Assembly (NCBI GenBank): GCA_001986395.2 | Contig: MQVO02000002.1 | Location: 124,001-188,000 of the forward strand | DNA: 64,000 nt | Source: Irpex lacteus | Taxonomy: Eukaryota > Basidiomycota > Agaricomycetes > Polyporales > Irpicaceae | Direction of reading: 5' to 3' | Shown here: piece after piece, positions 11,003 through 23,711 of the stretch | How the letters are laid out: each line of letters starts with the position of its first letter | Numbering within the stretch: position 1 is the stretch's first letter | The notes under the pieces: model-generated | What the model was told of the DNA's origin: nothing | What the model saw: only the letters and a program-made list of their open reading frames with translations | The model's database searches: none | Position numbers and translations under genes: made by a program

Positions 11003-12524
11003 ATGACAACGTTGACGATTCCCGGAACTGTCGCCTACCACGTTGTCGGCGAGACGTCCGTAGAACTCGCTCAGGGCGACCTCACAGTGATTGCGTCTTC
11101 ATCTAACTCCCATGCGATACCAAAAAGCCCAGTCTTGGTCCTTACGGTAGCACAAGCCGCTTTCCAGATATACGAGGACACCATTTTCGGAACTGTCGAA
11201 GGAGATGACAGGGTGTATGTTTTCAAGCCTAATCTTGGGGAGGGTATATCAGGGTACGTAATTACCCTGTCATTTCATGCCATCTGGACTCAATGTCCGT
11301 ATATCCAGATATGTGAAACTTGTTCTGCCTGAAGGTGTCTCTGAGGCAGGTTCAGAGTTCAATGCTCTGCAGGAGCGGTTCGAGAAGATACTCATTAATC
11401 GCGGTCTATTGAGCGAAGGGGAAGGCCCACCCACGCAAGGAACGGTAATCATACCTTCTGCGACCGCAAGCCATGTCTTAGGTGAAACAACTGTTGAACT
11501 TGCCAAGGGCGACCTGGTTCTGTCCACTGTCGCACCTTCTCAATCCAGAGACCCCAAATCTGTGCTATTGCTCACCGTCGGCGCGTCAGCTTTCCAGCTT
11601 CGCCCTACTACCACTTTCGGGACTGTCGCAGACAACGAGATGGTGTACATCTTCACACCCGAAATTCACGATGGTGATCTTCCAACTGGAGGGTGAGTTA
11701 GTATACCATAACGCGCATCAACTCGCAATGACTCCGTTTGCAGTTACATCAAGATCACGTTGCCAGATAGAGAACAAGGCCTAACTGATCAACTGCAAGA
11801 AAAGTTCGAGCAGCTCCTCGTTGATCACGGACTGCTCAAGACTGGTGTTCTGGCCGCCGGTGATGAAATTAGTAGAAGTGTAAATGAGGATGCTACTTCA
11901 GCTGCCGATTCTATCCGTAGCTCAACAGCTGCGTAAGTAGAGTATCTTTTTCACTGTTATACAATGCTGACATACGTGCGTTCTAGCTTCCTATCCAAGA
12001 ACCCACCCACGGACGCACCGTTGACTTACTCTGATACCGCTCATTCTCTCTCGGCGTCTTCTTCGTCAGCAACCACTACCTTGTACAACGCTGCACAAAC
12101 CGTGTCTTCCTCTATCTCTTCTGTTGCAGCCAGCGCCGGGGCGTTCCTCTCAACGCGTCTTGCTGGTGGCCCACCTGCCGAAGAAACTAAAGAGGCAGCA
12201 CGTGCAGCAGGAGACGTGTATAACTCCGTTGGAGAAGGTACGAAGGTCGTGAAGGACGCCATTTCTACGTCAGTTGGCGATATCGTACAGAATGAAATGG
12301 GCAAGGAGACGCGGGACATTGGAGGGAACGTCGTTGGTAGCGTCGGCGATGTTGGCGCAGCGGTAGGCCAGGTTGCCGAGGTGGGCACAGGGGCTGTGCT
12401 AGTAAGTGGAGGGCTAAAGGGCGCTGTAGGAGCCTCAGACCCTCCTGATTCATCAGAAGAAATGGCCACGTTTGCAATTGAAGAGAAAGATGAGGAGGGA
12501 GAGTGGAAGGATGTTTCGGTTTGA
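11003..12524 (+). CDS. Senescence/spartin-type domain protein with duplicated N-terminal module
   Basis: Exons 11003-11253, 11309-11692, 11744-11932 and 11987-12524 sum to 1362 nt, 453 residues. Two copies of a beta-rich module stand in tandem. Each starts IPGT/IPSA-x-A-x-HV-x-GET-x-VELA-x-GDL, then a TIFGTV/TTFGTV turn, then VYVFKP or VYIFTP, and closes with G-Y-V/I-K-x-x-LP and a helix ending in a GLL. An intron lies at the same phase-2 position in both copies, between the codons for G and Y. After a Ser/Ala-rich linker comes a Gly/Ala/Val-rich helical region (VVKDAISTSVGDIVQ, VVGSVGDVGAAVGQVAEVGT), as in the C-terminal part of senescence/spartin domains (PF06911), which associate with lipid droplets and endosomes. 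The tail is acidic. The family call is by resemblance. Confidence 0.6.
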
Positions 12525-13113
12525 GCTCATAAACTCAAAAGGCCTCGACTCTGTAAGCTTGTTGATTGTGGAATTCAGTATAAACATGTATATTAGGATC
12601 TCTGTATTCTCCCGTACATAGATGTTCATGGCTTCTGTTGCCCTCGAGTAGTGTTTGGCTCAGGCTCAGGCTCAAGCTCAAATGAACGTCACACTCACGC
12701 AATAACGTCACAGCCCTGTCACATCAGCCAATGCCGTCACGCCCCGATCGAAATCTTGTTTTCCGACTTTCCGGATGGGGTTATAACTTAGACTGTGACG
12801 GCCACCACAGTCGCGCGTCGATTCGCCTTGGCCTGAGCTCAGTGCTGTATTCTGAGTTGACTGAAGATATCTGGTACGGCATAAATGACACGCAGTGTTT
12901 CTTTGTCCTGACTTTTGAATATCTTATTCTCTAGGACATAGGTACCTCGAATAAAACACTGAAAGGCGTAGCGGTCACGCACAATTACTCGTCCTCCGAG
13001 TCATTGGCCGCTGTCCCGAAGTCCGGGTACTTTGAACACATACCATGACTCGATGCTAAATTGTTTAACATATAGCTCTATCGCACATAATACGGAGATC
13101 CTAATTCTCCAAT
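12525..13113. other. Intergenic, with a short GGCTCA repeat
   Basis: Near 12657-12680 the hexamer GGCTCA is repeated about four times with small changes. Otherwise nothing is seen but the presumed terminator of the left gene and the promoter of the XPF gene. Confidence 0.4.
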
Positions 13114-16100
13114 ATGTCTACACTACTTTCCTTCCACAAGTCCATTCTCGAGAAGATTCATGACCCCTCCACCAGTGAATTTGTGCTTCTTGCCAGAGGA
13201 TTGGGACTGCGACGAATAATATGCAAGCTACTTCAAATATACAACTCTCCTCAGAACCTCATTATCCTTGTCAATGCCTCTTCTGAAGAAGAAGCTGCGA
13301 TAGGAGAAGAACTTGGCGTCATGGGTTGCCGAAATCCTGGTCTTAGAATTGTAGGTTTTGAGACCAACAAGAGAGATCGGTAAGGAGTACCGTTTAACTG
13401 CCATGATCTACTGATTATCGAGTTTGTATAGGCAAGACCTGTATAAACGAGGGGGGCTGCTGTCACTCACATCGCAAATATTGACAGTAGACATGCTCAC
13501 CTCCGACATACCAACTCATTTGATTACGGGCATTATCATGCTGCACTCAGAAAGGTATATTTTTCTCTGGATAAGCCTCACCATTCCTCACATCTTCTCC
13601 GTAGGGTATCACCATCGTCTTCAGAAGCATTTATTGCGCGTTTGTACCGCGAGAAGAACAAGGCTGGGTTTTTGAAGGCGTTCTCTGATCAACCAGAACA
13701 CATCACTAGCGGTTTATCGCCACTTCGTACCATCCTCAAGGAACTGCAGCTACGTACAGTGCACATCTATCCTCGGTGCGCATCACAACATCATTGTCGC
13801 CCGCATTGACGCCAAACCATTGGAATAGTTTTCACCAAGATATCTCTGACTGTCTTGGCCGGGACAGATCCGTTCTGCAATTGACAATCGACATGACGGA
13901 ATATATGGCTGAGATACACAATGCCATCGTCCAATGCATGAGTACAACACTCTCAGAGCTGAAGCGCTCGAATACGACGGTATGCTGGCGGAATTATTGA
14001 CTTGTTCTCTGTTTCCTGATGTCTCGGCTTAGCTCGATCTGGATGACCTAAATGTCGAAAACGCATATTTCAAGTCATTTGATATCGTTGTCCGTCGACA
14101 GCTGGACTCCGTGTGGCATAAAGTTGGGCCCCGAACCAAGCAACTTGTCAGCGATCTCGCAACACTTCGACGGCTCCTTGGGTAAGCCTTTCATGATCTG
14201 CCTGTCAATTGTTTTATTGATAATTTCCAGCATGCTTCTAACACACGACGCCATCGCCTTTCAGCAATATCTGGAAGGCTTGATTGAGTCGAACACTGTC
14301 AACCAATCTGGGAAAACACGACAAAATCAGTCACCATGGCTTCTCACCGACGCAGCAAACATTATCTTCCAATACGCTAAAAGAAGATGTTATACGACCT
14401 CAAAGGTTCAGCAGCCAATGAGCGAACCAGAGGTTATAAATGTTGACGACGACGAAGCTTGGGAGGCTTTGTTGGAAGCGGAGGGCAGCGCCGGGAAGAT
14501 TATGTCTGCTCCGAAAGTGAAGAATGAGGAACGTCCAGCATGGTTGCCTGCCGGTATGGAGCCTGTCTTGGAAGAGCTCCCTAAGTGGAGTCTCGTAGCC
14601 GCTGCTCTACAAGAGATCGAGGAAGAGATGATCCGCAGGGAAGCACAGCTTTCCTCACGTACGCGTTCACCTCATGTTGCCGTCTGATTTATGTTTCTTA
14701 CCATTCATGTTATTTTAGGTGATCCAGGAAAGAACCTGGTACTAATAATGACGTCGTCACTTCGTACATCCGAGCTCCTAAGTGAATTCTTGGACGACAT
14801 GAGTCCCGATGCACCACCAGGAAGTCAAGGGAGAAGAATGATGGAGCGAAAGTTGCGATGGTATGTTCACCGGTGGCAGCGGAGACAATTGGAACGTAGG
14901 CTTGAAACCAAGTCAAGATCTGCGCCCGAGAGAGGGGCATCTTCCTTAGGGGCGCCGGTACATTCTAGGTCTAACGACAGCGAGATCAGTGCGGCTCTGC
15001 AGAGGAAAGACGCGGAAAGGCAAGCGCAGGCCGCTAACCGAAGAAGAACGAGAGGGGGTGCACCGGTCCCTACGCAGCCCAGAAGCACTGCAAATGGTGC
15101 AGGTGCTCCCCCGAGCCACGAGGTCATCGACGTAGATCAATTGGAAGCATTGTGAGTGCACTGCTGCCCAGAAATGCTTTAATCTCTCTGAACCGCACTG
15201 CAAAAGCTTCACAGCGCAAGACAACAGTGACTTGGCGCAGGATATCACCTTTGTCGGGTTTGGCGATGACCTGGATGACAATTATGGCCTCGTGGCTCCA
15301 GAGGAGACTGTCATCGTACGCTCGTACTCTGACGATAGTGACGATCAGGTTCTGTCTGAGTTGCAGCCGCGGTACATCATCATGTTCGAGCCGAACTTGG
15401 ACTTTGTTCGTCGCGTCGAGGTAAAATGGTCTCCCTGTATTCGTTACTGTCAGCTGACTATTGGTATAGGTATATAAGAAAAGTAATCCTGGGCTTGGTG
15501 TCCGTGTGTATCTATTGATATACAACATGAGTTGCGAAGAGGCTAAGTATCTTGCTGGAGTGCGGCGGGAAAAGGATGCTTTTGAGCGTCTTATCAAAGA
15601 GCGCGGTGTAAGTACAGTGATAATCTGAACAACAAACTGGAACTGATACCATTTTAAATGTAGTCGATGCTTATGCCTATCTTAGAGGAGCGTCGTTCGG
15701 ATGCCGGAGATGCTGTAATCAAGACCATCAGTTCACGTGTTGCAGGTGGTAGGAAGGAATTGAACACTGAGCCTTCTAGGGTATGTCTACTATTTTTACG
15801 TGATCGAATTCTTCTCAAAGGCTGCATTCCTAGGTGGTTGTGGACATACGGGAATTCCGGTCTTCTCTGCCCTCCCTGCTACACGCATCAAATCTACTAG
15901 TCATCCTGCTACTCTAACAGTTGGAGATTACATTCTCACTCCAGATCATTGCGTTGAACGGAAAAGTATACCAGACTTAATTTCAAGTTTCAATAGCGGA
16001 AGATTGTACGTCATCTCCACTACAACTTGATGTCACTCAGGTTAAGCATCACATAGGTATACCCAATGCGAACTGATGTCCGCGCACTACAAACATCCAA

Positions 16101-16762
16101 TACTCCTAATCGAATGGGAAGAGCATAAATCATTTTCTTTAGAAAGCATAGCAGACACCAAATCTTTCGTCAGACCGACCGGCAAGTACCCGGCCAAGAA
16201 AAAAGCACAGCCCGGGCCAAACGCAAACGAGCCCACAGTAGCCTCCCCTAACATCCAATCCAAACTCGTCTTGCTCACACTTACATTCCCTCGTGTGCGC
16301 ATCATCTGGTCATCTTCACCGTACGCGACAGCAGAGATCTTCAACGAGCTAAAGACAAACAGCCCCGAACCCGACCCCCTCAAGGCGATTGCTGTTGGTG
16401 CAGAGGACGATGACGGAGAGGGTGCTGGGGTGAATGCCACCGCGGAAGAATTGTTGAGAACGTTGCCGGGTATAACGGGGAAGAACGTGAAGCACGTCAT
16501 GAGTAAGGTGGGAAGCGTAAGGGAGTTTTGTGAGTTGAGTTTGGGGCAGGTGCAAGAGATTCTGGGCGTCGAGCCAGGAAAGAGTTGTTGGGAATTTATG
16601 CACAGGGGGACAGGAAAGGGTAATGCAACTTATTACAAGAACTCTAGTCAAATGCAGAACGATTCTTCACTGAGAAGAACACGATTGTGTGCTACATTGA
16701 TATGCGACTTAACATCCTTCTGTCGCCGAACCATCTGGGTTGCGTATGGAAATGACGGATGA
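13114..16762 (+). CDS. rad1: DNA repair structure-specific endonuclease XPF/Rad1 family
   Basis: A many-exon gene of roughly 950 codons. It opens with the conserved XPF N-terminus ([36 protein letters not shown]) of the inactive helicase-like domain; the block [20 protein letters not shown] lies near 14095-14160. The nuclease domain begins with [16 protein letters not shown] near 15835 and holds the catalytic GDYILTP...VERKSIPDL (GDXnERKX3D). A tandem helix-hairpin-helix follows: [17 protein letters not shown] and [14 protein letters not shown]. This family, paired with an ERCC1/Rad10 partner, cuts the 5' side of lesions in nucleotide excision repair and interstrand-crosslink and recombination repair. 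The first exons are 13114-13379, 13432-13554 and 13605-13775. The last 40 or so residues do not look like the family, so the true stop may come earlier through one more splice. Confidence 0.92.
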
Positions 16763-18394
16763 TTCAGGAGCGAAACGGATGTCCGACAAGTCTGCCATGC
16801 TCATCAGAGTATCTTGGTCGCCATTGCGTGCCATATATTCATTTCGGAGATCCAGAATAAACCTGGAGACGAGAAGTGAGGTAACGCTATATCCGAAAGT
16901 CAGAACAACTTCGCCGGGGATACGCGAAACACAGACGTAGCAGTCGTCGGCGAGACAAATCGCACTGACTATAACGCGAAGGTTATCAATGACATAGACA
17001 CTTGAAGAAGTTGCTATGAAGGCTGACCGTCCACGCAAATTCCACAACGCTGATGCCATGGACGTATAGAATTGCTCTAATGCCAATGTCAGCCATATTA
17101 CTTACTGCTCTAGCGTTGTATAGCTCACATGAAATGCAATGTTCCTAACCCCATCAAGGAGAATAAGTATCCGAGACGGAAGGCAATTGAGCATTGAAAA
17201 ATGTATTCACCGTCACGAAATACAACATAGGTTATACTCTCGACCAGGCTTGTGTCCATTCCCCTTAACCGGCGCACCGAGGGGATAGTCTTGGCCCAGG
17301 TTAGAGAGATTGTGACTATTTCGAAGACAACATTTGCGACTATCCCCATGACATCTAGATGAGATACGTGGATGAGCTTGCGAAATTAAATGCAGGGTAA
17401 AAATATACTACAGACAGCTAAATGCATGTCAGTTCATATCTTCTGACGGGTAAGGTGCTACTGGCATAATTATACATACAGGAATTGCTCGGCGTTGAAC
17501 TTAGGACTAAGGCTGAGTCTTTTCGGTAGCTTGTCGTAATGATCGCATCCTGTTGTAGGGGGTAAAGATGGGTAATAAACTATTCTAGAGGAGAAGTACT
17601 GTTGGAGGGATAAGACGCGGAGATTTAAACAATGCGATAGTACTTACGACATAGCCAAGAGGGTATATTAGACCCAAGGTCAGGACGGTCGCGAATACTC
17701 TACGATCCTGATTCCATATCGCATACGTCCTTAGCGCCGCAAACACTGTTGAGCACACCATCAGTAGCATCGCAGACCACGAGTCGGCCGGGGTAAGATG
17801 TTAACTTACACGCTAAAGAGATATAGGTCAAGATAATACATATATCTGCGACTCTCAGCACAATATTACACCTTCGAGCAGATGCGGAGTCAATAACCAA
17901 TCCCAATCGCTAGATGTTTCACTCAACGTCTGTACAGTGTGAACCTTTGAGTCCTTGATTGGTCATGACATAGATGATACTTACTTGATCTGCTGTACGC
18001 GGATTCCGGGTCGTCCACGAGATCAATTGAACCATGCCGAGCGCATTATAACACACGGTAGCATAGCGATTGACTAGGAAGATGCACGACGCAATGGATA
18101 GCTTCCGTTGCCAGACACATCTTATCTCTCGCGGCCAATTCCAGTAGTAGTTGTAGAGGCAGGACGCTGGAAGGCATTCAAGTTCGTAAGTATTCTCGAG
18201 CTTGCGTTGGTTTAACCAAGAGTTCAAGCAACATACTGGCCACCGCTACTTGGACGTAGCCAAATATATACCTGGGACGCACATTTCAGTTAATGTGTAT
18301 TTCCGATTAGAAGAAAAACCACTGGCTTGTTGCTCCAATAATTCGTGAACGCCACAGAGTCCAGAGGCTTAAGTGGCGGCAGTGTTGCTGTCAT
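16709..18394 (-). CDS. Seven-helix membrane protein with DUF6533 N-terminus
   Basis: Minus-strand gene starting MTATLPPLKPLDSVAFTNYW at 18394 and ending at 16709, in several exons. The DUF6533 signature is clear: YNYYWNWPREIRCVWQRK, then SIASCIFLVNRYATV. Further helices follow, including LRTYAIWNQDRRVFATVLTL (the R-x-YA-W-N-x-R loop typical of the family) and a segment around GIVANVVFEIVTISLTWAK, then SRFILDLRNEY at the start of the cytoplasmic tail. Such proteins are highly expanded in Agaricomycetes and look like GPCR-type seven-helix receptors, but no ligand is known. Its 3' end overlaps that of the XPF gene by 54 bp if the long XPF stop is right. Two more members lie at 23.7-27.8 kb. Confidence 0.82.
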
Positions 18395-18903
18395 GGTTGA
18401 GATACTGGTGGGACAAAGGTAGGTGTGGGAACCATGAAGAGGCAGTGTTCCCTTATATAGCCCCGCCTAAGATATCTGATAGTTGCACGGTATTCATGAT
18501 AAAAAAAAGATATACCAGCCTACTGCAGTGCTGGTTCGGGCTATACCATATCCTTATGGCCGTGACCGAGGACCTGCCCCCAGTACAACGAGGTGTGACT
18601 GGGTTACACTTTGTAAGTACAATGCAGTAATCAGAGAGTATGGCACATACGCGAGAGTGAAAGACTTAAGCTTGATGCGAGTATGCGTACACATTCACGA
18701 TACATCAATTCTTCATACCGCCCAGAGCTATCAATCAGGAGCCTGTTCAGTATGACAGATGGCAAGAAGTCGATAGATTTCTATCAGTATGATACACGCT
18801 TATTGTACAAGAAAGACAAAGCACGATCGTACAAGAACGGTTTTTATATGGAGACCCGATCATCGATATGCCGCTAACGGTGCGACTGGGACCGTGACCG
18901 TAA
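18395..18903. other. Intergenic, promoter of the DUF6533 gene
   Basis: Only short ORFs; no motif. It holds the upstream region of the minus-strand DUF6533 gene and the 3' flank of the minus-strand NmrA-like gene. Confidence 0.45.
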
Positions 18904-20098
18904 TTATGACTTCGTTGTGCGACGCTTCTTGGGCTTGAACTCAGCCTGTACCATCGCCGTTAATCATAGTTGACGTATCGGGAAGAGATTGAATACGTAC
19001 GCTGTACGTCTTGAAGAAATCCGCAGGTTCTTGTCCACGATGACCGAAGAACGCCAGCATGGGCGCGTTACTGACATACGCAGTTTTGCCTTCCCGTACG
19101 AGAGAGTAGTATTCAAGGAGATACTCCTTCTCGGCTACCACAAAATGCATCGTTAGACTACTTTCGTCCAGATGGAATGCCTCTTAGATGATCGTACCTT
19201 CGTCAACTTCAGCGCCTTGGTCTGATTCGAGAATCTTTTTCGCCTGTGACCTATCAAACAGTCAGCAAAGCAAACTTGACGTGGTCAAAAGGTCGTACGC
19301 GGTAACGCTTTGGAACTCCATCTTCGTATTCAACGCTTGACTAGCTGCCATGGCCAGCTCAGGACCGGCAGTGAGCATCGGCCCTGTTACAATCAATATC
19401 TCTCCTCGAACTTCATCGGCCAAGCCGTGAGGACCGACGCTCGTCAAAGCGTGAGCCGCTATCTGAGCGACGTCTCCAAGTGCAACAGGAGCGAACTTAT
19501 GCTTTTCGTCGATTGGGAGAGGAAGCTTTCCCTCGCCTTGAGCCTGCTTGCTATACAGCAACAGGTTCTCAGCGTAAAACCCCGCACGAATGACACATGG
19601 ACTGTGACCAGTATCGCCAGACTCAGGGTCGGACTTGGGCTGCAGCGCCAACGCCTCGAGCTCGATGAACTCGCGCAAGCGGGGCTGCTTCGAGTGTTCG
19701 GCGAAGTCGCAGCCAACGCTGGACAGGAAGATGAGGTTGGTGACGGTTTTGGCCTGTTGAGCGGTTTGAAGGAGTTTGCGCGTGATGGCGGCTTTGTCCT
19801 TGCGAGCGGGTGGGATGAGCATGCAAGTGTCGATACTCTTCATAGCTTCGAGGAGAGTATTCTTGTCCTTGGGATCGTATACGACCACTTGAACGTCTTC
19901 GTATTCATCTAGCACGGAGACGGCTTCTTCGGAAAATACGAGGGCAGTGAGAGATTTGTACTTGGTGCGGTATGTCTCGTCTGTCGTGAGGAGGTCGATG
20001 AGGAGGCGGCCAGTTTGCCCTTCGCCAGCGGTGATAAGAATATTACGCTCGGAGGGGGGCGACTTGGAATCTCCGTCGGCGCTACGCTTTGCAGGCAT
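18904..20098 (-). CDS. NmrA-like NAD(P)-binding Rossmann-fold protein
   Basis: Minus-strand gene. The large first exon, from ATG at 20098, encodes residues 1 to about 270. Smaller exons give AKKILESDQGAEVDE, then EKEYLLEYYSLVREGK, and the last one ends PKKRRTTKS. The N-terminus has the Rossmann glycine motif ILITAGEGQTGRLL (GxGxxG) near residues 20-33. A strand ending in NLIFLSSVG, VIRAGFYAENLL and the helix PVALGDVAQIAAHAL follow, all typical of atypical short-chain dehydrogenases of the NmrA/HSCARG type. In that family some members are redox sensors and others reductases. The usual YxxxK catalytic pair is not evident, so a regulatory or ligand-binding role is as likely as catalysis. The basic C-terminus KKRRTTK could be a nuclear signal. 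Confidence 0.82.
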
Positions 20099-21968
20099 TG
20101 TTGCTAGGGATCGCGAGGGTAATGAGTTGACGGGAATAATTTGGACGGTAGCTTCCTGATTTCCTGGGTTTATATCTTGAATTTCTCGGGATCCTCATGA
20201 CGCAGGGTTTGACGCGACAGAGGCTTGACTCTGAACCGAGCAGCGCCTCCACCTCGCTAGCCTAGTGAATTGCCTATAATAGCAACTAAACGACCGATGC
20301 GCCCACTGTCTGACGTCAGAAATATTCCATTACTCCCGATGACGATTTTATTGCTCACCTGGTCATCCTCTGGCCCCGCCATCATCCCGACGCGATGCGC
20401 CAACAATATTCAATACTCACCTGGACTACGAGTTCGATGTTCGTTGCCAAGTTGCTGCACGAAACGAAACTACCTGTAATGGTTCAACAAGAGAAATAAT
20501 GCTGGATTCTTTGTCAATATACGTCATATAATATCTGAACAAGACCGATAGCGCTTCGCTTAGATTCAGAAAAGACAATCAGGGTCTCAGACGTCGATAT
20601 ACACATCTATCCTCAAGCTTTCGGCTCAGATTACTTTTGAGAACTCTTATTCACCGCGCTGCTTAATCACACCTATCCCGAATGTGACAAAGATCGAAGT
20701 TGTCGCTGTTAGTACTACATCATAACAACCACGGATATTCGCGCCTGATGTGAGGCCTCATCCCGATGCGAATAAGTAAGTATGCTACGCCGCAGATGGG
20801 AATGCTACATTACATGAGCACATGGTAATCTGGACGAGGCGGCGATGTGACCTGTCGTATCATCGAAATGGCTCTACTTACTGTGCGAGTTTGCTACGGG
20901 AATCCTCCGGCGGTCGACATCTGTAGTCTGACCATGGCATGTTGCCCGACGGCGCGGGCTGTGCTGCACGTTTGAGTGGATACTGAAATCTGATACTTCA
21001 AGAATACAACTTGCCAGTTCAATCCAAAGCCCCGTCCGTCAGTGGCGACGGCACCAACACAGTACCTAATTAAACCCCTATCCCTAGTATCACTCAGATT
21101 GAGGGCTCAGGCGCAGGGAGTAACGGTTTTGGCTCAGCCAAACCATATGGGACATGTCTTTTGGTTTGAGATGCCAGTGCCTGCAGGATGAGGCAGCAGT
21201 TAGAGCAACGTTGATTACTCCAGCATACTGAAGCTCACGCACCGTTTTCTTCTACAACCGCCACGGCTTACCGGAAATACCGGCTTCGAACCCAAAATGA
21301 TGTCTCCCATAGAACTGAGGCTCGCTCCTCCAGTCACATCAGCAGAAGACGTGAATCTGGTGTTGCTAATGGCTGGAAGAGGAGTCTCAGTGTGACCCCG
21401 CTTTGCTTCGCACTGACCACAATGGCCGGAGATGGGGAACGACGACCGAGATCATGGAGACTCTAGACGATGAATGTGGTCCATGCGCTCGTTCTCGTGG
21501 TGTGCTATATATCAGTTTCGGTATGAGGCAAGTGAAGGTAAAACCTAGATAAGTGTCTGAGCAATGAGAACATGTATAGTTAGCACACGCCAATACCAAT
21601 GTGTGGCGGTGGAACCTAATAATGCGTACGTGAACGTTGACCTTGTGACTGCACTAAAGGCGTCGAAACTGGTTAGGATGTGGAGCTATCTGGCAGATGT
21701 TTGCGACGAGCCACTCTGCGGCTGAAACTCTGGCTGCGGAACCGTATACGAAGGGTGAAGAGAGCTGCTAACCGTGGGATAACTATTGGAGGGGTTTCGT
21801 ATATAAGACCGGCAGCCCGGGCAGCATAAGACGCCAGCTTGAAGTAACGGGGTAAGTAGAAAGTGTTACAGACGTGCCATCTCTGTAATATAAGAGGTAT
21901 ACTTATGCTTAATATACAATGGGTATTCTGAGCAATCTTGCGTGGGATTGATCGGGCACGTGGCCAAG
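20099..21968. other. Intergenic, no gene seen (1.9 kb)
   Basis: The left end is the promoter of the NmrA-like gene. The remainder carries only short ORFs without motif on either strand. I found no repeat ends or RNA gene. Confidence 0.45.
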
Positions 21969-22791
21969 CTAATCACCAACATAGCCTATGCGGGTGGTAC
22001 CGATAGCATACCCAGACCAAAGTTCTTCGTCATCGTCAAACCTCACTTTTACGTCAGATCGTGAATCTGCGGTGAGTGCAGAAGTGCGTGGAGAAGGCAT
22101 TGCAATTAAGATCGCAACGTCCACCTCGCCGGAGGATTCGGAGATAGATGCGAGCTCGATGTGTGCGTGTATTTTACCGCGCCGTCTACAGGGTAAGTGT
22201 TAGGTTCAATACACACATACATAAGCAGAGACTAACCTGTGACTTCGTTTCTCATTGTGTGAGACACTCTCACTGTCTACAAGTTGGTTCAGCTCGAGCT
22301 TCGCCGACACCGGCTATATAACCACAATTAACCTCAAAGCGAGGGCACGCAGTATGGTGAGTACTTACGACTTCATCGTCCCACTCCGAAACTCTCTCCT
22401 TAGCATCTTCATCAACCAACAAGTCCCATAGTATCGGACTTTCCCGATGTTCATCCATGGCCGTTGCATTCTGTTGACCATCGGTAATAACGATGTACTG
22501 CTCTTGTCGTGCCACACGTCGATACGCTCTAGAAGTAACCCCGCATATAAGGATCAGAGACGCAAATCCAACGGCAATGATGACTCCAAAGACGGTATTC
22601 CCTCCCGCTCCGAGATCGCGAGTTCCAAGACGACTGTGTGTGCCAGATTGACCGGCTTGTGATGATAAACAGTCTTCGAGTGCCAAGAACGAGAGGAGAC
22701 AAGATGGCCTAATAAGCGGCATGCTTGTGGCTTGTGGTCCAAGAGTAAGGGGGGGGGTTGTCGTATGTGGTATGCGGGGTACGGAGTGCAA
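21969..22791 (-). CDS. Small single-pass membrane protein of unknown function (Agaricomycete LWD type)
   Basis: Three exons on the minus strand, 22791-22369, 22313-22237 and 22185-21969, total 717 nt (238 residues), with GT..AG borders and matching phases. A Gly-rich N-terminal part is followed by one membrane helix (TVFGVIIAVGFASLILICGV), a basic stop-transfer RAYRR, then SPILWDLLVDEDAKERVSEW. A conserved-looking C-terminal strand reads VDVAILIAMPSP, and an acidic patch precedes IGTTRIGY. The combination of ILWD, W, VAxLIAMPxP and a final IG-x-x-R-x-x-Y recurs, as far as I know, in uncharacterised small membrane proteins of mushrooms. The start is uncertain: a second in-frame ATG lies at 22722. 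Function unknown. Confidence 0.62.
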
Positions 22792-23711
22792 GGCAATTAA
22801 AAGAGAGGAAGCTGCGTATCGAGCGACCCAGTGTCACAGTGCTTCTCCTACTGAACAGGCGGAAACGCTGGGTACCCGTGTTGGCGACTGAGCAAATGCC
22901 CGACTAGAAGAAGTGTAGCAGCTGTAATCGTCGACTACCCAACTTGATACATCATTGAAGCCGTTCTTCCGTGCTGGACGACGAGTTAGCCACCATTGTC
23001 ACTGGCAGAAGACCTGAATGCATAGCCATGAAGGGGGAGAAGAGTGCAGGGCCGCAGAGAAGCGTGAGAAAGCAAGCTATGGCGTACCGAACACCCGTGT
23101 TGACGTCGAGGCCAGCGGTGCGCTGAGTCGAGATGGTGGTTTGGTATAACCCCGACTCGGAGTTCTCTTTCCATGTTTGATGCGCTTGAGGGGCGCATCA
23201 TACCCGGAGCGCCGGGACGATGACCACGGGCGCCCTCGACGCGTCTGCTTCAATTCGAACTTCATCTTGACTTCATGAATCCATGCCGCAAGTGAAGCCA
23301 AAATATACACTTTCAGGGTAGGCTAATTCTGTGTGGAAATTACTTTTCTTTACCATTCTAAACCGTTTCTATGCATCTAGATGTCGCCTCAGACATACTG
23401 TACTCTACTTGTTGTCAACCAGGGAGATGTGCCACAAATTCCGGCTCACGTTCCGTAGTATCATCTATGGATGCGGTCAGGCTGTTATGATGAGCTGCAT
23501 ATTCAATCCACCATCTGCTCACCACACGACCTGATGTCAGATAGGTCCCATGAACATCGTGGGGAATTTATGCGAATGTTTAATATCCGTGCGATGGAAG
23601 ATAATGATTCTCAAGACAGGGGATATATAAGCGCATCTGTCGACTTGCCTGTCCATGGTATACGCTACTGGCAACCAAAACATCTATATCTCCACCTAGA
23701 GAACAGCTGAC
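22792..23711. other. Intergenic, no gene seen
   Basis: Promoters of the divergent membrane-protein genes on either side. A minus-strand Arg-rich ORF at 23077-23310 has no motif and no good flanking splice sites. Confidence 0.4.
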
